Origin: Mesostigma viride
Lineage: Eukaryota > Streptophyta > Mesostigmatophyceae > Mesostigmatales > Mesostigmataceae
Assembly (NCBI GenBank): GCA_009746045.1
Contig: RPFO01000082.1
Coordinates: forward strand, 2,256,506-2,320,505
Direction of reading: 5' to 3'
Length of the DNA: 64,000 nucleotides
The notes beneath the pieces were generated by a model. That model saw only the letters and a program-made list of their open reading frames with translations. It did no database searches and was not told the origin of the DNA. How positions within the stretch are numbered: position 1 is the first letter of the stretch; the number at the start of each line of letters is the position of its first letter. Positions 19,607 through 31,800 of this stretch are shown piece by piece. The translations under genes were made by a program, and so were the position numbers.

Positions 19607-20936
19607 CTGTCGCGTCCGTGATCTATCACGTCCGCAATTCAGATTTTAGCGTAATTCTGACGTCCGCAGCCTTGTGCGGGTTGCTATACCGCGGCCCGGT
19701 ACTGACGCCGCGGATCTCAATTGTACTCACGCGCCAAGTCCGCTGAATTTGCTGACGGAACTTTTGGGCGGACCTGAATTTCACTGACATTCGTCACAAG
19801 GGCAGTTTGCCGAATGCTGGTACGCAGCAAGCCGGCGAGGCACTGAGCAGATGTGCAATTTCAGGATTTCAACGTGGGACACCAGACACAAATGCAAGGA
19901 AGCCCCAGGCGGTGCCTGGCATAGCCGATAGATTTGCCCTTGTATATTTGTGTTCGCTTGACAGATAAAGCTTGAAGTTTAGCTTGTCGGAAATTAGACA
20001 ATGTTATGATTGGCTGATGTCTAAAGACCATGCTTTATCATTATTAAAGCAACCAAAAGACATTTCAATTCCAATGAGATACATGACGAATTACAAAGAG
20101 TGTCGAGTTGTAATGTTGTAGTTATAAGAGCAGCTGTGAGGTCCCTTGGTTGACGCCACTGCAGGCCCCTTGTGGCGGCAGTGCGCGTGTGTTCCCGACC
20201 TAGTTCCTACTGGCATTCTTGCCAACGACGACCAGGGTGCCCGAAGGCCCTGTCCCTTGTCTCGTTCTCAGTCTTACACACATTCTTAACAAAACCAATA
20301 CATTGTCATATCCGTCAGTCCATCCTCATGGCAACTGACTGCATGCAACCACTCACGGGGGCTGCTCCGGGCTGCTCGAACTATTTCACCCCATGAAGAC
20401 AACAAACCAGTTGTGAGGGAGAGAAACGGACGAACAACGACCACCATGGTTCGTTGCTCATCCTTCTATACTGCTCAAAGCTCAAACCTGGCGGCTGGCG
20501 CCACTAGCGCCACTTTAGACATCAGCCAATCATAACATTGTCTAATTTCCGACAAGCTAAACTTCAAGCTTTATCTGTCAAGCGAACACAAATATACAAG
20601 GGCAAATCTGTCGGCTATGCCAGGCACCGCCTGGGGCTTCCTTGCATTTGTGTCTGGTGTCCCACGTTGAAATCCTGAAATTGCACATCTGCTCAGTGCA
20701 TGCCTCGCCGGCTTGCTGCGTACCAGCATTCGGCAAACTGCCCTTGTGACGAATGTCAGTGAAATTCAGGTCCGCCCAAAAGTTCCGTCAGCAAATTCAG
20801 CAGACTTGGCGCGTGAGTACAATTGAGATCCGCGGCGTCAGTACCGGGCCGCGGTATAGCAACCCGCACAAGGCTGCGGACGTCAGAATTACGCTAAAAT
20901 CTGAATTGCGGACGTGATAGATCACGGACGCGACAG
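19607..20936. mobile_element. Foldback-type element with 420-bp terminal inverted repeats
   Basis: The left end (CTGTCGCGTCCGTGATC...) and the right end are reverse complements over about 420 bp (19607-20026 against about 20517-20936). The centre (20027-20516) is the inverted copy of the distal part of arm A. There is no transposase frame. It is flanked by 96-bp direct repeats, far longer than a normal target duplication. It may be a foldback/MULE-like element or the product of a template-switching duplication. Confidence 0.75.
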
Positions 20937-21030
20937 GTGGCATATCTCACACATGATTACTGCTGATAGTGGATGCATTCCAAGTAGCGGTAATGACCAG
21001 TCCAGGATGATATGGCACGCAAACGCGACA
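20935..21030 (+). repeat. 96-bp flanking direct repeat, right copy
   Basis: This is an exact copy of 19510-19605. Its first two bases overlap the end of the foldback element (CGCGACAG). It is followed by unrelated TGCACCCACAGTG. Confidence 0.88.
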
Positions 21031-21205
21031 TGCACCCACAGTGTTGCGCCCCGGCATGCACCATGCTGTGGAGAGAGCGCTCTGTGGCCTGCCCACTTGC
21101 GGCAGTGAGAGAAGCTAGCCCTGGAGCCTTCTCGCTGCATGTGTATATAGGGTTGAAGGTTCCTTTACCCTGTATTGGCACCCACGTGACGCAGCTTCAC
21201 GTGCT

Positions 21206-21268
21206 TTATATTAATTATTAATTAATTAATTACTAATTAATTAATTAATTATTAATTAATTAATTAAT
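21206..21268. repeat. TTAA-rich microsatellite
   Basis: The tract consists almost only of TAAT and TTAATTAA units. Similar tracts occur at 42611-42654, 57606-57628 and 61634-61652, next to LINE-like tails. They are probably the simple-repeat 3' ends of such elements. Confidence 0.75.
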
Positions 21269-21416
21269 GATCTCCATATGCGGACTTCTACCCTGCATTC
21301 TACCAATGGGCCGCGGGGCCCATGGGGAGAAATGACAGCCATGACAACCGGCCATGATGTACGTCCAGGCATTCGACAGCCATGACAGCCATGTCAGCGA
21401 TTTTACATGACAACCC

Positions 21417-21936
21417 ATATATATGGTGTGGCGCGGCCCTTGGCTCTTAGCCACGTGGCTGGGGCCTCCCTCACGGCAGGTTACACGGCGGACCGGGCGG
21501 AGCGGGCCAAGCTCCTGGCCTACGGCGACGTCGGGCACCATCGTGTGGTGCCCTTTGTCCTGGAGGAGTTTGGGGCCATGGGGCCCCTGACCTCCGCCTT
21601 CTTCAAGGAGTGTTGCCGGCTCCGGGAGGACCGGCTGGACCTGGAGGGCCAGCGGGCCCCATGGTCGGCGCGGACCTGGACGTCATATTGGCGTCAGCGC
21701 TTGTCGGTGGCGCTGACTCGGGCCATGGCTGACATCATGCTCCGCCGTACGCGGGCTGATTTTGCGGTGCAGCAGGGCTATTAGGTTCCTCCCGTTAGGC
21801 GTTTCCATTGGTCTTATCGTAGTATAGAGCTTTGACATGGCTCTGTATATAGGTTTATAGCTGGGCGTTTGCTTTGGTTTGAGTGATTTCACTCTGCTGT
21901 AAGTAATTATATTTTTAATATATATGGTGTTGGGAG
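21417..21936 (+). mobile_element. RING-RT element, 5'-truncated 3' end copy
   Basis: From about 21430 the sequence encodes the last part of the RING-RT-endonuclease protein (VARPLALSHVAGASLTAGYT to FAVQQGY, stop at 21782), nearly identical to the end of the long minus-strand copy at 53.1 kb. The 3' UTR follows, ending TAATTATATTTTTAATATATATGG. ATATATATGGTGT occurs at both junctions and is the target duplication. The ATG at 21407 lies in flanking DNA. It is an insertion truncated during target-primed reverse transcription. Confidence 0.88.
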
Positions 21937-22538
21937 TGGCGGTTCAACTATATAACTGCTGGGTGGGTATAGAGATCTGTATAGCTACCATGGTCCGGAT
22001 TCTCCCGATTTCTGGCCTGCGCTGGTTGTCTCCTTGATAGGGCACACGCACGTGATACGCACGTGGTAGGGTTGATGAGCTGCGTACAGGTCGAGGCAGA
22101 CCACAAGGTGGGCTGCGCACATAACTAGTCCTGTACGGAGGTCCTACTAGTAGGAGAGGTCCAGGACCATTGATCCACGTAGTGCTGTTAGGCAGTTGTA
22201 CCTGTGGGCGCATCGGTATCAGTCCTAGCTGGAGAAGATCTGGCTGCCGGACGGAGCCAGCACCTCATTAATTGGTTAGCACTATAGCTAGTGCAGGATT
22301 GCTAGGTTACCCTACTAACCTACCACGTGCCCACTATGCCGGCATCCAGCTTGGCAAGCTTGCATGGATTGATACATGCCAGCCATTGCATAATCAAACA
22401 CACGTTCGCATCCAACACGCTAATGCATGAACTTGCATTAAATTAAAACTCTCACAACAATTTTCATTCTACGACAATGTCGTCCCGTTTCTCTTCATCC
22501 TCGAGTCTGTCCACGGCCGGTCCACCTCCTCTGATGAG
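21937..22538. other. No gene recognised
   Basis: This is a mixed-composition stretch without a supportable frame. A few GTCCTACTAGTAGGAG-like small inverted repeats are seen near 22140. Confidence 0.4.
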
Positions 22539-23484
22539 ATGGACTATCGCTCTGCGTTAATTGCGGGGCGAGAGGTCGTCGCGGGGACGCACAGACCTCA
22601 CCAGCAGCGATATTGCCGAGAGTATTCAGCGGTCGATCGGACATTGACGACCGAGCTCCGTCTTTCCTCGGTGCACCAAGCTTGGCGAGGAAGCCAAGTG
22701 AGTATAGCCTGTGGGAGCCGCGGGCGGCTCCAGGCGGCCCGTCGGCGGCAGGATGGCCTGCCACAACGCCATGAGAGATGGCGACCGGCCGGCGGGCCGG
22801 CCGGGCGACGGTCATCGTTCCTAGAATCACCGCTTCGGGGATTACGTCCTCCGACGACAGAGTACGATGAGGACGAAGACCTCATCGACCTCAACATTCC
22901 GGAGGACGAGGACAAGAAGGCCGAATGATTGCGCCGAGAAGCGCAGGAGGCGCAGGTGCGTGCTGCGAGCTCTAGGCTGCGGATGCGCGTGCACTGGAGG
23001 CTGAGTCAGTGGCGGGGATAGTGCTAGTCGGTCAACTGCTGGCCGAGACTGAGAGCGCGGAGGATCCGATCGGCGGGCGAGGGAGCTCGCTGAACGTCAG
23101 GCGGAGCGCCAGGATCGGGTGGTGACGGAGGGCAGGTGTGCAGAGGACGGACGGGACCGCGGAGGGCGAGGGGCCGGCGCGTGCCGCTCCGCCTTACGTA
23201 GTGGTACGCAAGAAGAGCGAACTCTTTACTTTGGCGCGTACCGGCGCAATGCCCGCCACTTCCAGCGAGTGGCGGGAGAAGTGCTGCAGGAGACTGACTC
23301 CTCGGTCTCCATGATGGGACGTGGTGAGCCTCGGGAGGATCACCTGGTCCTCATGATGGACATGCAGGCGATGGTCGAGGCGGAGAGGAAGGCCAAGATC
23401 GCCTACGCCAAACATTGCCGGCCAGCGGAAGGAATTGGCTCCGCCGTAGAGTTTCAACGGGCAAGTTGCAAACACGCACGTTAG
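22539..23484 (+). pseudogene. Possible decayed coding region, family unknown
   Basis: Two frames, 22539-22928 (ending in an acidic EDLIDLNIPEDEDKKAE) and 23119-23484 (GAYRRNARHFQRV, LVLMMDMQAMVEAERKAK), lie about 190 bp apart. The DNA between them encodes Ala/Glu/Arg-rich, coiled-coil-like sequence when frames are switched. Together they could be remains of one protein with an acidic linker and a coiled coil. I recognise no domain and see no splice sites that join them. Confidence 0.25.
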
Positions 23485-24404
23485 TTGCTTAGTGACGCCG
23501 GGATAATTAACCCCACTTACCCACTACCCAGGACTTGTCCGGGTAAGTGGGGTAAGTGGTAGAAAAAAATGACTGGCTCGGGTGACTGGTGAGTCGCGAG
23601 GAAATTGCCCCCGCAAGATCATTGGACTGGGGTGCCCTGTCGCCTGTCGGACAACCGGCGCGGGAAAAGCTGAAAACGCGAAAGATTGGGTGCCTCTCAG
23701 ATCCCCTGACGTGAAGGAAATAATGAATGGTGATCTTGGTGATCGCATTGGAAGATTGCGCAGGATTCCCCGGCCCGGTGCTCTCATCGCACACAGCCTG
23801 TCAGTCAGCCAGTCAGTTGGATCCCACGCCGGTCATAGGAGAGACAGGGAGGCTCCCTTTCCAGCCTGACGTCTGTACCAGGGCCCTTACAGAATTTTGT
23901 GGTCCTCGTCGTACGTCGCATCCGAACTAACGAGCAATTGCTATTCCCGTAATTATAGCTCTTCCCTGGCTATTCCTGTAATAATCTTCCATATTACGTC
24001 ATATCCGGTAAGCAGGATCGGTTCTGCTGGAACATTCCAACAGGGGCGTCATCACGGTGCCCTGCCGTCCAGGGCATCGTTTTGAATTGGGGACTGGATA
24101 CGGTTTGGTTAATAAATATTAAATGCTGGGTTACAACTTACAGCTCGCGGAAGTCGCGTGACAGCGGTTGTACAGTACAGTGACTCTTCCGCATCCCGAC
24201 AGGAATCTGCCGGGACCAAGCCAACAACAGGATCTTGTTCTCAGCGCATCAGAGGTTGATACCAGATTATTGGCTATCCAAGGGAACTGAGGGGAATTTC
24301 CGGTGAAATGGGTGTTAGTTTATTTCCATATAACAGTTAAGGTGACCCAGGTATGCCAAAAATAGCCTGAAATGCCTAGTTTTGCCTAAATTGGGGTGCC
24401 CGCA
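23485..24404. other. Non-coding; right part is probably the LINE 3' UTR
   Basis: A short inverted repeat, CCCCACTTACCCACT...GGGTAAGTGGGGTAAGTGG, lies at 23513-23562. The 24.1-24.4 kb part lies directly downstream of the minus-strand LINE stop and is probably its 3' UTR. The LINE 3' end is not defined by a clear poly(A) or duplication. Confidence 0.4.
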
Positions 24405-27059
24405 TTAATAAGGCGCGCCCTGCGACCAAGGTAGCCATTGTACTGTAGATATATCGTCATCCGGCATACGTGTAAAGACCTGGTTCATGCCCATGAGTGC
24501 ATGGAAGACTTCCAGGGGGCTGGGGGTGTCATTGTTAGGGCCCGGGTCCCATACTTTGTGTTGTTCCGTCGCCAGGAGCCAGTAACGACGCATAGCCAGG
24601 TTCCAAGAGGAGATAAACCGGCGGACCACGGCACCTCTCGTGTACGCGGCACGTAACGTGAATACAGTCTCGTTGCGAACTTGCCATATGGTGTGAAGCA
24701 TCGTCGTGCGTAGCCATATCCATGCCATCTGGTTGGCTGTGAGGCTCGCGTCCCGTAATCCCGTGATGCCGAAAATAACCGTAGATAGTGTGACGGTGGT
24801 GGGGGGAGCTGTAATAGCCATCCACTTGGCCCATATACCCAGCAGCCATTGCCAAACCCCGGCGAGTTGGCAGTCCAGAAATCTGTGCTCAATTGTTTCA
24901 TCTGGAAAGTTGCATAAGCACGCCGCCGCGTGGGAGTACCGGTGGTGCAATTGGGAATTGACCCCGATGGCCCGATGCATAAGCAGGTGCTGGACGTCGG
25001 TGGCCCGTTTGTCAACCAATGGGTGATCAACTGCCAAGGTAATGTTCTTGATCCAGGTGTAGCCCGGCCACTCGGGGTGCCAGCGCAGGCGACCCGGGTG
25101 CATCCTATGATTTTTATGTAGAAGTAGCCGGTATCCCCAGTCTGCCGTGTACTCGAAAAGGCACTTCGTCATGGGGGTGCCGCCAGATGTGAGGACCCAC
25201 CCAAATTCTAGCGGGTCTAGAGCAAGCGTGTCCAGTCGCCCTTTGCCAACATGTAGCCATGTGGTGTCGCGTATCACTGTGGTGGGGTCCAAGGGTAACA
25301 TGCACGCCTGTGACAGTGACCACGGGACCACTCGAATGCGGTGACATTGAAATGCTGGAATGTAGGCGTACGATGTAATCAATTTGCCGAGAAGTCCTTG
25401 ACCGTCGGGTGTCTCCTGGAGCAATTGTATGGTAACGCCCGTCGACGCGACCGCAACGATGCAGCCCTTATGTATGGGCGTGTCGCGATCCGGGTAATAG
25501 CTCACCCATTCCCCGACTTGTAGGGGTTTGCGTGGGGTTGTCATGAGGGTATGCCATCCTGCGGGAATTGCTTGTAGAAGGTTGTCCCAAGCTGGTCGGC
25601 TGGGCATGTTTGCGATCCACGCACTGATTTCCGTGTATGTTAGGAGGCGATATCGGTCACCGTCAGCCGCGTATAAATCGATGATTCGCGTAACCGGCGG
25701 GTTGGCCGTCAAAAAGCCCTCATATGGGTTGCGGCCGCTTAAAACACCAAACACATTATGCTCACTATCGCGCAGCAAATCATTGAAATATAATGGTTGG
25801 CGTGCCACCTCTTCCCGCGTGGTAGGGTGAGCAATTCTGTCCGGTTTTAGGTTCTTATAACCTTTCCACATACGTGCCCAGTACCATGATAAGCCTTTAT
25901 ACGAAGTGAGCGCACATGTAAGTATTGCTGCCCCCAAGTGCCATGATGTACCATTGTTGTGGGTATAGGTTGTGGCGAAAGCTTCTTGTGCCAACATACA
26001 ACCAGGGTGTGCGTTTACGCCTATGAAAGCGGTTAGGATCTGTTTGGTGTACACTGACCATAAGCGCCACTCCATATTATGTAAGCCCAAGCCTCCTTGA
26101 ACCCATGGCATATAGGACATGTCCCGATCGATCCATCCCGGCACCGTGTGTGTTATGATACCCTGCTGTTTCCAAACAAAATTGCTGCCGATTCGTTGGA
26201 TGATCTTGGTGGTGTACTCGTTAGGTGGGTGACCTTGGCAGTAGTAGAGCACTTTGGAGAATAACATTTGGTTGGTGATGAGGACCCTGCCCCGTAGGCT
26301 GAGACGGGGAACCGCTGCCCATCTTGATGCCGCTTGGAGCATGCCTGTGAGTTTGCCACTGTGTGTTGTGTTGTCATACAAAAAGGTGGGGTGTTCAGCA
26401 AGACGTCCATCCATAGTGCAACCGATAGGGCAGTTGTGTAATAGGTGGTGACCGTCTGGCTGGACCCATGTCACAGGCAGATTAGGGAGTGATAAGCGGG
26501 GGGAGGATCCTCTCCCGATGTGCAGCCCCGTGGACTTTTGCACGTTACACCGCTGTTGAGAGGCCATAGAGTATGTCGTGATATTCTCCATGATAGCATG
26601 CACATCGGTAGTGGAGGTGCAGACATTAGTGGTGTCATCAACATAAGCAGTTTGGAACAAACCTCGCGGTTTACCTTGGATGGGGAAGCCCCTGATCCTG
26701 TTGTCGCGAGCGTGCAAAAAGAACAGCCCGGCATGCGCAAGAAGAAACAGGAGCGGGGACATGCAGTCGCCTTGTGGGAGTGACCTAGAGCTAGTGCCTG
26801 TGCGTGAGAAGTGCCCGTTTAGGAGTAGGGTCCATGAGAGCGATTGAATCATACCGATGGTGACATGCGTGAAAGTGCCACCAAATCCGAAACCGCGCAA
26901 TGTCTTCTCAAGGTAGTCCCAACACATGCGGTCAAAAGCTTTTTTGAAATCCTGAACTGAGGGGAATCGCGGCGACTGTTCGACCGGCAAGGACACCCCC
27001 CGTCCTTCCGCTGTCCTGCAACTGACAAGGCAGTTGAAGCTACTACTGGTCGTCATCAA
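24405..27059 (-). pseudogene. 5'-truncated L1/Tx1-type LINE ORF2 (RT and C-terminal zinc finger)
   Basis: The frame has 884 codons. From about 26955 it shows DFKKAFDRMCWDYLE (RT motif A), SLPQGDCMSPLLFLLAHAGL (motif B) and AYVDDTTNV (motif C, the catalytic Asp pair). Thumb and linker sequences follow (LSLRGRVLITNQMLFSKVLYY; WVQGGLGLHN), then near the C terminus CLCNFPDETIEHRFLDC and VWQWLL, the zf-RVT finger of plant and algal L1 elements. The apurinic endonuclease and RT fingers are missing, so it is 5'-truncated. The first 30-35 codons upstream of DFKKAFD look like flanking sequence. No internal stop is present in 2.6 kb, which suggests a fairly young insertion. Confidence 0.88.
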
Positions 27060-28514
27060 GGGGGTTGTGAACGAAGGCGTCCGTAGTCAAGAATCTGCTC
27101 GAAATACGCCCGCAGCTGACAAGGTCCCAGACAATCTTACTGAAGTTGCAACACATACGTGGAGATCGAATGATCGTTGCAAGACACGCTGTAACAGTAC
27201 GACTTTGTGCACTTTGTGCGACGTTGGGTGTTGGGTGGCAGCTGCCAAAATGGGCTCGGGGCGCGACTAATAGGCATATTTATTGTCTCCTTGATATTAT
27301 GGTAATTACGCTACAGCGAGCATAACGTACCCACGTATGCCGCAGAAAAAGAGCTCGCGAAATTAAGTTGTAGGAATATAATAAGCATTACCTTCATGCC
27401 TTAGAAGACACTGCTTATGGAGGTCAAAGCATTTCCTCCACCGGCAAGAACTGTTCGGCAGTGCTTCGCGGCATGGCTATTCTTGCAGGTTGTAGTATAC
27501 GAGGAAAGGAGAGGGGCAAATGCTCAGGAAGCCAGCTGTCCTTGTGATGTCTGCCCGTGCTATTGCCCTTGTACGGACCGTAAAAGTATGATGATTGCAT
27601 TTGTCCAGCACTCCGACTCCCGGAGACCCAGTAGTGCCGGTTATCAGCTCACTGCGGGAGCCGAACAGGCGGCAAGGGACAGGGGCCTCCAAATCGCACG
27701 GCCGGGTGCTTCTGAGAACCAGCAATTCTATGTGCGTCAAGTGCTTTCTAATTGCTATTCCGTGGAAAGGCGAGTTTCCTGATGCGTTATTTTTGGGCGA
27801 GGGTTCCCTCAATTGTGATCTGATTGCTGGACTCGGTGCCTGTGCATGCGGCTGCCAACTCCCTACACAGGTGGAGGATGCCCGGCGATTTCTGTGGAAG
27901 GTGGCCCGAGAAAAGGTCGCGGATGCCATCGTGACAACTTTATATGATGAATCTGTACGTTGGTGCGACCCTCTGACGTCATGCACTTGCGATATATCCG
28001 AAACCGGCGCCTCTAATTGAGTTCCAAGCCTATCTGTGGCAACTGCACCATGAGGCAACCCTACTGCATCCGCTGTGCTTTTGCTATATCGAAGCTTTAC
28101 TGCACCCACAGTAGTTGCTAGACTCTCACAGTGAGCAGTTTAATTGAACCTATGGCCTGCCTTTCACGAGAGAAGGGGGGGGGGGGCATGCCCCCTTGCT
28201 GCTGTGCATCAAGCAGGGATGAAAGGTACCAACTCCAAAGCTGGTACCCCGTGACTCTTCCAACGGAGGCGCATGAATGAATGAATGAATGTAGCCGAAC
28301 TCTTCCACGCGGACGCAATGTGTACTATGCTGACGCAATGTGTACTCTCAGTACCTACAAAAGAGATCAAATCACCCGTACACGGCGCTATACACGACAT
28401 ACCATCTTCCGCCTTCACGCGGTCATCTTGCCCCATCCCCTCCCTTGTCTGCCCTAGGGGACCAATTGCCCACTGCCCACGCTTGGCTATCTCTAAATAG
28501 CCACCGCCTCCTCT
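27060..28514. other. No gene recognised; should hold upstream exons of the cyclase if they exist
   Basis: A plus-strand frame at 27595-28020 includes DARRFLWKVAREKVADAIVTT but matches no family I know. No exon with the N-terminal half of a periplasmic-binding fold is visible. G-runs lie at 28178-28187, and GAATGAATGAATGAAT at 28274-28289. Confidence 0.4.
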
Positions 28515-28622
28515 GCCTAAACCAAGACCATGCCCGTTCTTAACCAAGATCATGCCTGTTCTAAACCAAGACCATGCCCGTTCTAAACCAAGCACATGCC
28601 CGTTCTAAACCAAGCACTCAGG
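28515..28622 (+). repeat. Short tandem repeat, about 24-bp unit
   Basis: About four and a half units built around CATGCCCGTTCTAAACCAAG lie just upstream of the first recognisable cyclase exon. Confidence 0.8.
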
Positions 28623-28850
28623 ATGCCCATGCCTGCCGCCACCCCGGCCCCCATCCCCCCCAATGCTCCCATTTTTCTACCCACCCAATGCACAACAATG
28701 CTCATGTACCCCCCCCCCACACACACACACACCGCTATCCACCAAACTACCCAACAACATACCTACTGCCCGACGCACCCCAATACCAACGATACCCCGG
28801 TTGGTTCCTCCCACCCGAATGCACACCAATACCCCCGTGGCTCGACCCAG

Positions 28851-31800
28851 TTCCTGGAGCCCCTCCTCGCGGCCAACTGCGGCGGCATCCCCGTGTACAT
28901 TGTGGGGAGCCTCCCAGCCTCCCTCCTGCGGCGGGCGCAGCAACTCTCCGTGGACGCTAGCAGTGGCCTTCTCGGCCCCATGCGCTCCACCCTGGTCACC
29001 CTGGGCATGGCCGAGGATGTGGTCGCACGCCAGCTGGCGGCCCGCCTGCTCTCGCTGGGCGTCCGCCATGTGGACTGCCTGTACAGCGACGAGGGCAGCC
29101 TAGTGCACCAGGAGCGGTGCGCTGCTCTGCTGGCGAACTTCCGCACCGCAGGGGGGTCGGGTACGAGCCACGTGCAGGCGCGTGCGTTCGTGCCCATGGT
29201 TCTGGCGGTCCGCACAATGCTGTCTGACGTGGCTGCCAGTCAGGCCGTGTTGACCCTCAACCAAACGGCCATCATTCTCATGGACGCGGCGTCCTACTCC
29301 ATCATAAAGGAGGTGCAGCAGCTACGGGGGGACATGGGGGAGATCCATGTGGCCGTGTTCGAGTCGAGCGTGGAGATACTCACTGACATCCGCAACGGCG
29401 TGCCCGTCACGTACATCGACCAGCACACGTACTCGCAGGGGTATGCCGCGGTCGCCCTGGCCGCGTACGAGCTGCAGTCGGATCGGGTCTTGAGCGCGGG
29501 CCTGTCGCCGGCCGCCTCCATCTACTCCTCGGGACAGGTGGGTGGCCGAGGTCTCTTCTGCCAGACAGTTGGGCTAGTGAGGGCAGATGCTGGTGTTGTT
29601 GCTTTCGCCGACGGGCCCCTCGCCCCTCCATCCCAGCTACCCATAATAATATGACCATATTCCACCCCAGAGACGCCCCATGGTCCTACCGGATTCAACC
29701 CCGTATATGCCCCTTGCATGTCACTGCACAGTAGATGTCGTATCGGCCTGACAGGTCTTCCTGGTTATGCATCTCGTGGCAGGCGTGCCCGTGCCCCCTT
29801 GGAGACTTGAGATGCGTCGCCTGGACTTGGCGCGCACGCCCCCAGCCCGCCCGTCTTGGCATCGTGTGGTGTGGCAAACGTGTGCCAAGTTTCAGCCTCA
29901 TGCTGTGTGCTCATCTGGGCAGCCGTATGCGGGCGTGTGTGCCTCCGGCAGTGTAGAGCACTGCGGCACGGGCATCTTCTATGGATGGCACGTTGGCAGG
30001 GTCAGGCCTTGTCAATCGAATGGTGCTTCTGGCGGGCGCATGGTGGTTTCCCTAATGCTTGTGTGCACAACGGATCGATAGCCGACAGAGGTGTGAAGCA
30101 CTAGGATTTACAGACCACCACCAGCAAGCATGAAAGCCGCGGTATTCAGGCAGGAGGTATGGGACCCTTGAAGTTGAAGGAATAAAGGGAAAGCGGGAGG
30201 GGGGGGGGGGGGTAATTAGAAAGAAGTGCCCGTGTCCCGTGTCGGCAAGAGTGGCTCCGAGAAAGGTCCCTGAGCATCATGCTGCGCTCGATGCCTCGCT
30301 CACTGGCACGGCCCCCACCCTGGGCTCAGCCACCGTCATGGCTGCCCCACTGCACAGGACTCCAAGTTGCCCTCCACGTGTGCCGCACCTCCGTGCCCCG
30401 CCCTCCCCCCCTGCAGGTCGGCCAAGCCGACATCGCTCGCGAGGTGTGCCGGCAAGAGGGTTTCCCTGTGTGCGGTGACCCGGGGGTGGCCCCCGTCTCC
30501 GCCGCGGGCTGCACCTGCTTCAACCGATCCGCCGTGGTCATCCAGGTGCTGTCAAACGCCCCGGTTGCCACCCCCGCGCAGAGTTTAGTGCTGGACGCCG
30601 TCAACCAGGCGCAGAGCGATTTTGCGGGGTCGACCTACCTGTGGTGCGTGCAAGGGGCTGTTGTGTGTGGGGTCCGGGGGTGGGGTGGGGGGTTGGGGTT
30701 GGAGGCAGTGCGGGGGAGCCTGGGGGGAGCATCTGGTAAGGGCATGCACATTTGCCCGTCATGCATCCTGGTAGTGGCCATCGTGGTCACCATGGCCTTA
30801 AGTGTCACCGCGCGCACGTGTTTGGTAGTTTCGTTGCCAGCCCTTCTTGAAATGATAGTCTCGCAACTACCCGACGTTGTAGCTTTGCACCTACCACGGG
30901 CTCCCTTTCTCGGGTGGAGCCTCGAGGTACTGGTGTATGGGAGAGTGGGTCCAAGGGGCAAGTATGCGTGGCGCCTCCATGTCTGCCCTTTACTCGGCTT
31001 GGGCAGCGTCTGGTAGGGCAGCGGTGGGACCCCGGCGGGTCCTCGCATGGAAGCGAAGAATTAGAGGCTTCGGCCCACCACGGTTCTGTTGTGTTTGTAG
31101 CAGCTTGGTGGTGTCCGGTGACGTCCCCATAGAGGCAAGTGTTTCACCTTATTCTCCTGATCGCCACCCAACACCATCCAGTACAGCACGCGTCGCTGCC
31201 CCGTGATGTCCCTTACAGGCCCCTCACCACCTGTTCTGAGTAACGCGTGTCATCCTTGAATTTCTTCTCATATGGAATGGCTGGCGCATGCACTGCCCGG
31301 CATGCTGCCCCCCCCCCCCCCACCCCACCACCACCACCATGCCCCTGGGTCCCTGGCAGGGAGACCAACCCCCTGAGCGGCATGTCCCTCTCGCGCACGC
31401 TCGCGAGCACCGAGGCTGCCATCCGCAACCCCAACTGGACGAGCGTGCTCTTCTTCGACCACTATGCCGCGACACTGAGCCGCGAGGTCGTCGACGCGAT
31501 GCGCCGGCTGGGCGCCGCAACGGGGCCCGACCGCAGCTTCTGGATCCTGGGCGACATGGACGAGAGCCTCTCGACCGCTGCGTTCCTGAACAAGTACCTT
31601 GCGACCTCGTACGTGGGCCCCACCAAGGCGGCGTGGGCGTCACTCGCTGCGCACGCGCGCGCGCAGATGGACGGCGACAACGACGAGCTCATGCTTTACA
31701 TGCCCATCTTCTTCCTGCCCAAGTGGGTGCAGACATCGCGCGCGTTCGTGGACGGGTTCACAAACTTCACCGCGACCTACCCGGCCTCGTTCTGGCGGCC

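Noticed and set aside
28596-28850. Start of the cyclase at the ATG at 28596
   Set aside because: The first 85 residues are low-complexity Pro/Thr/His sequence, partly encoded by a tandem repeat, with no signal peptide. A splice acceptor at 28850 fits the domain boundary better.
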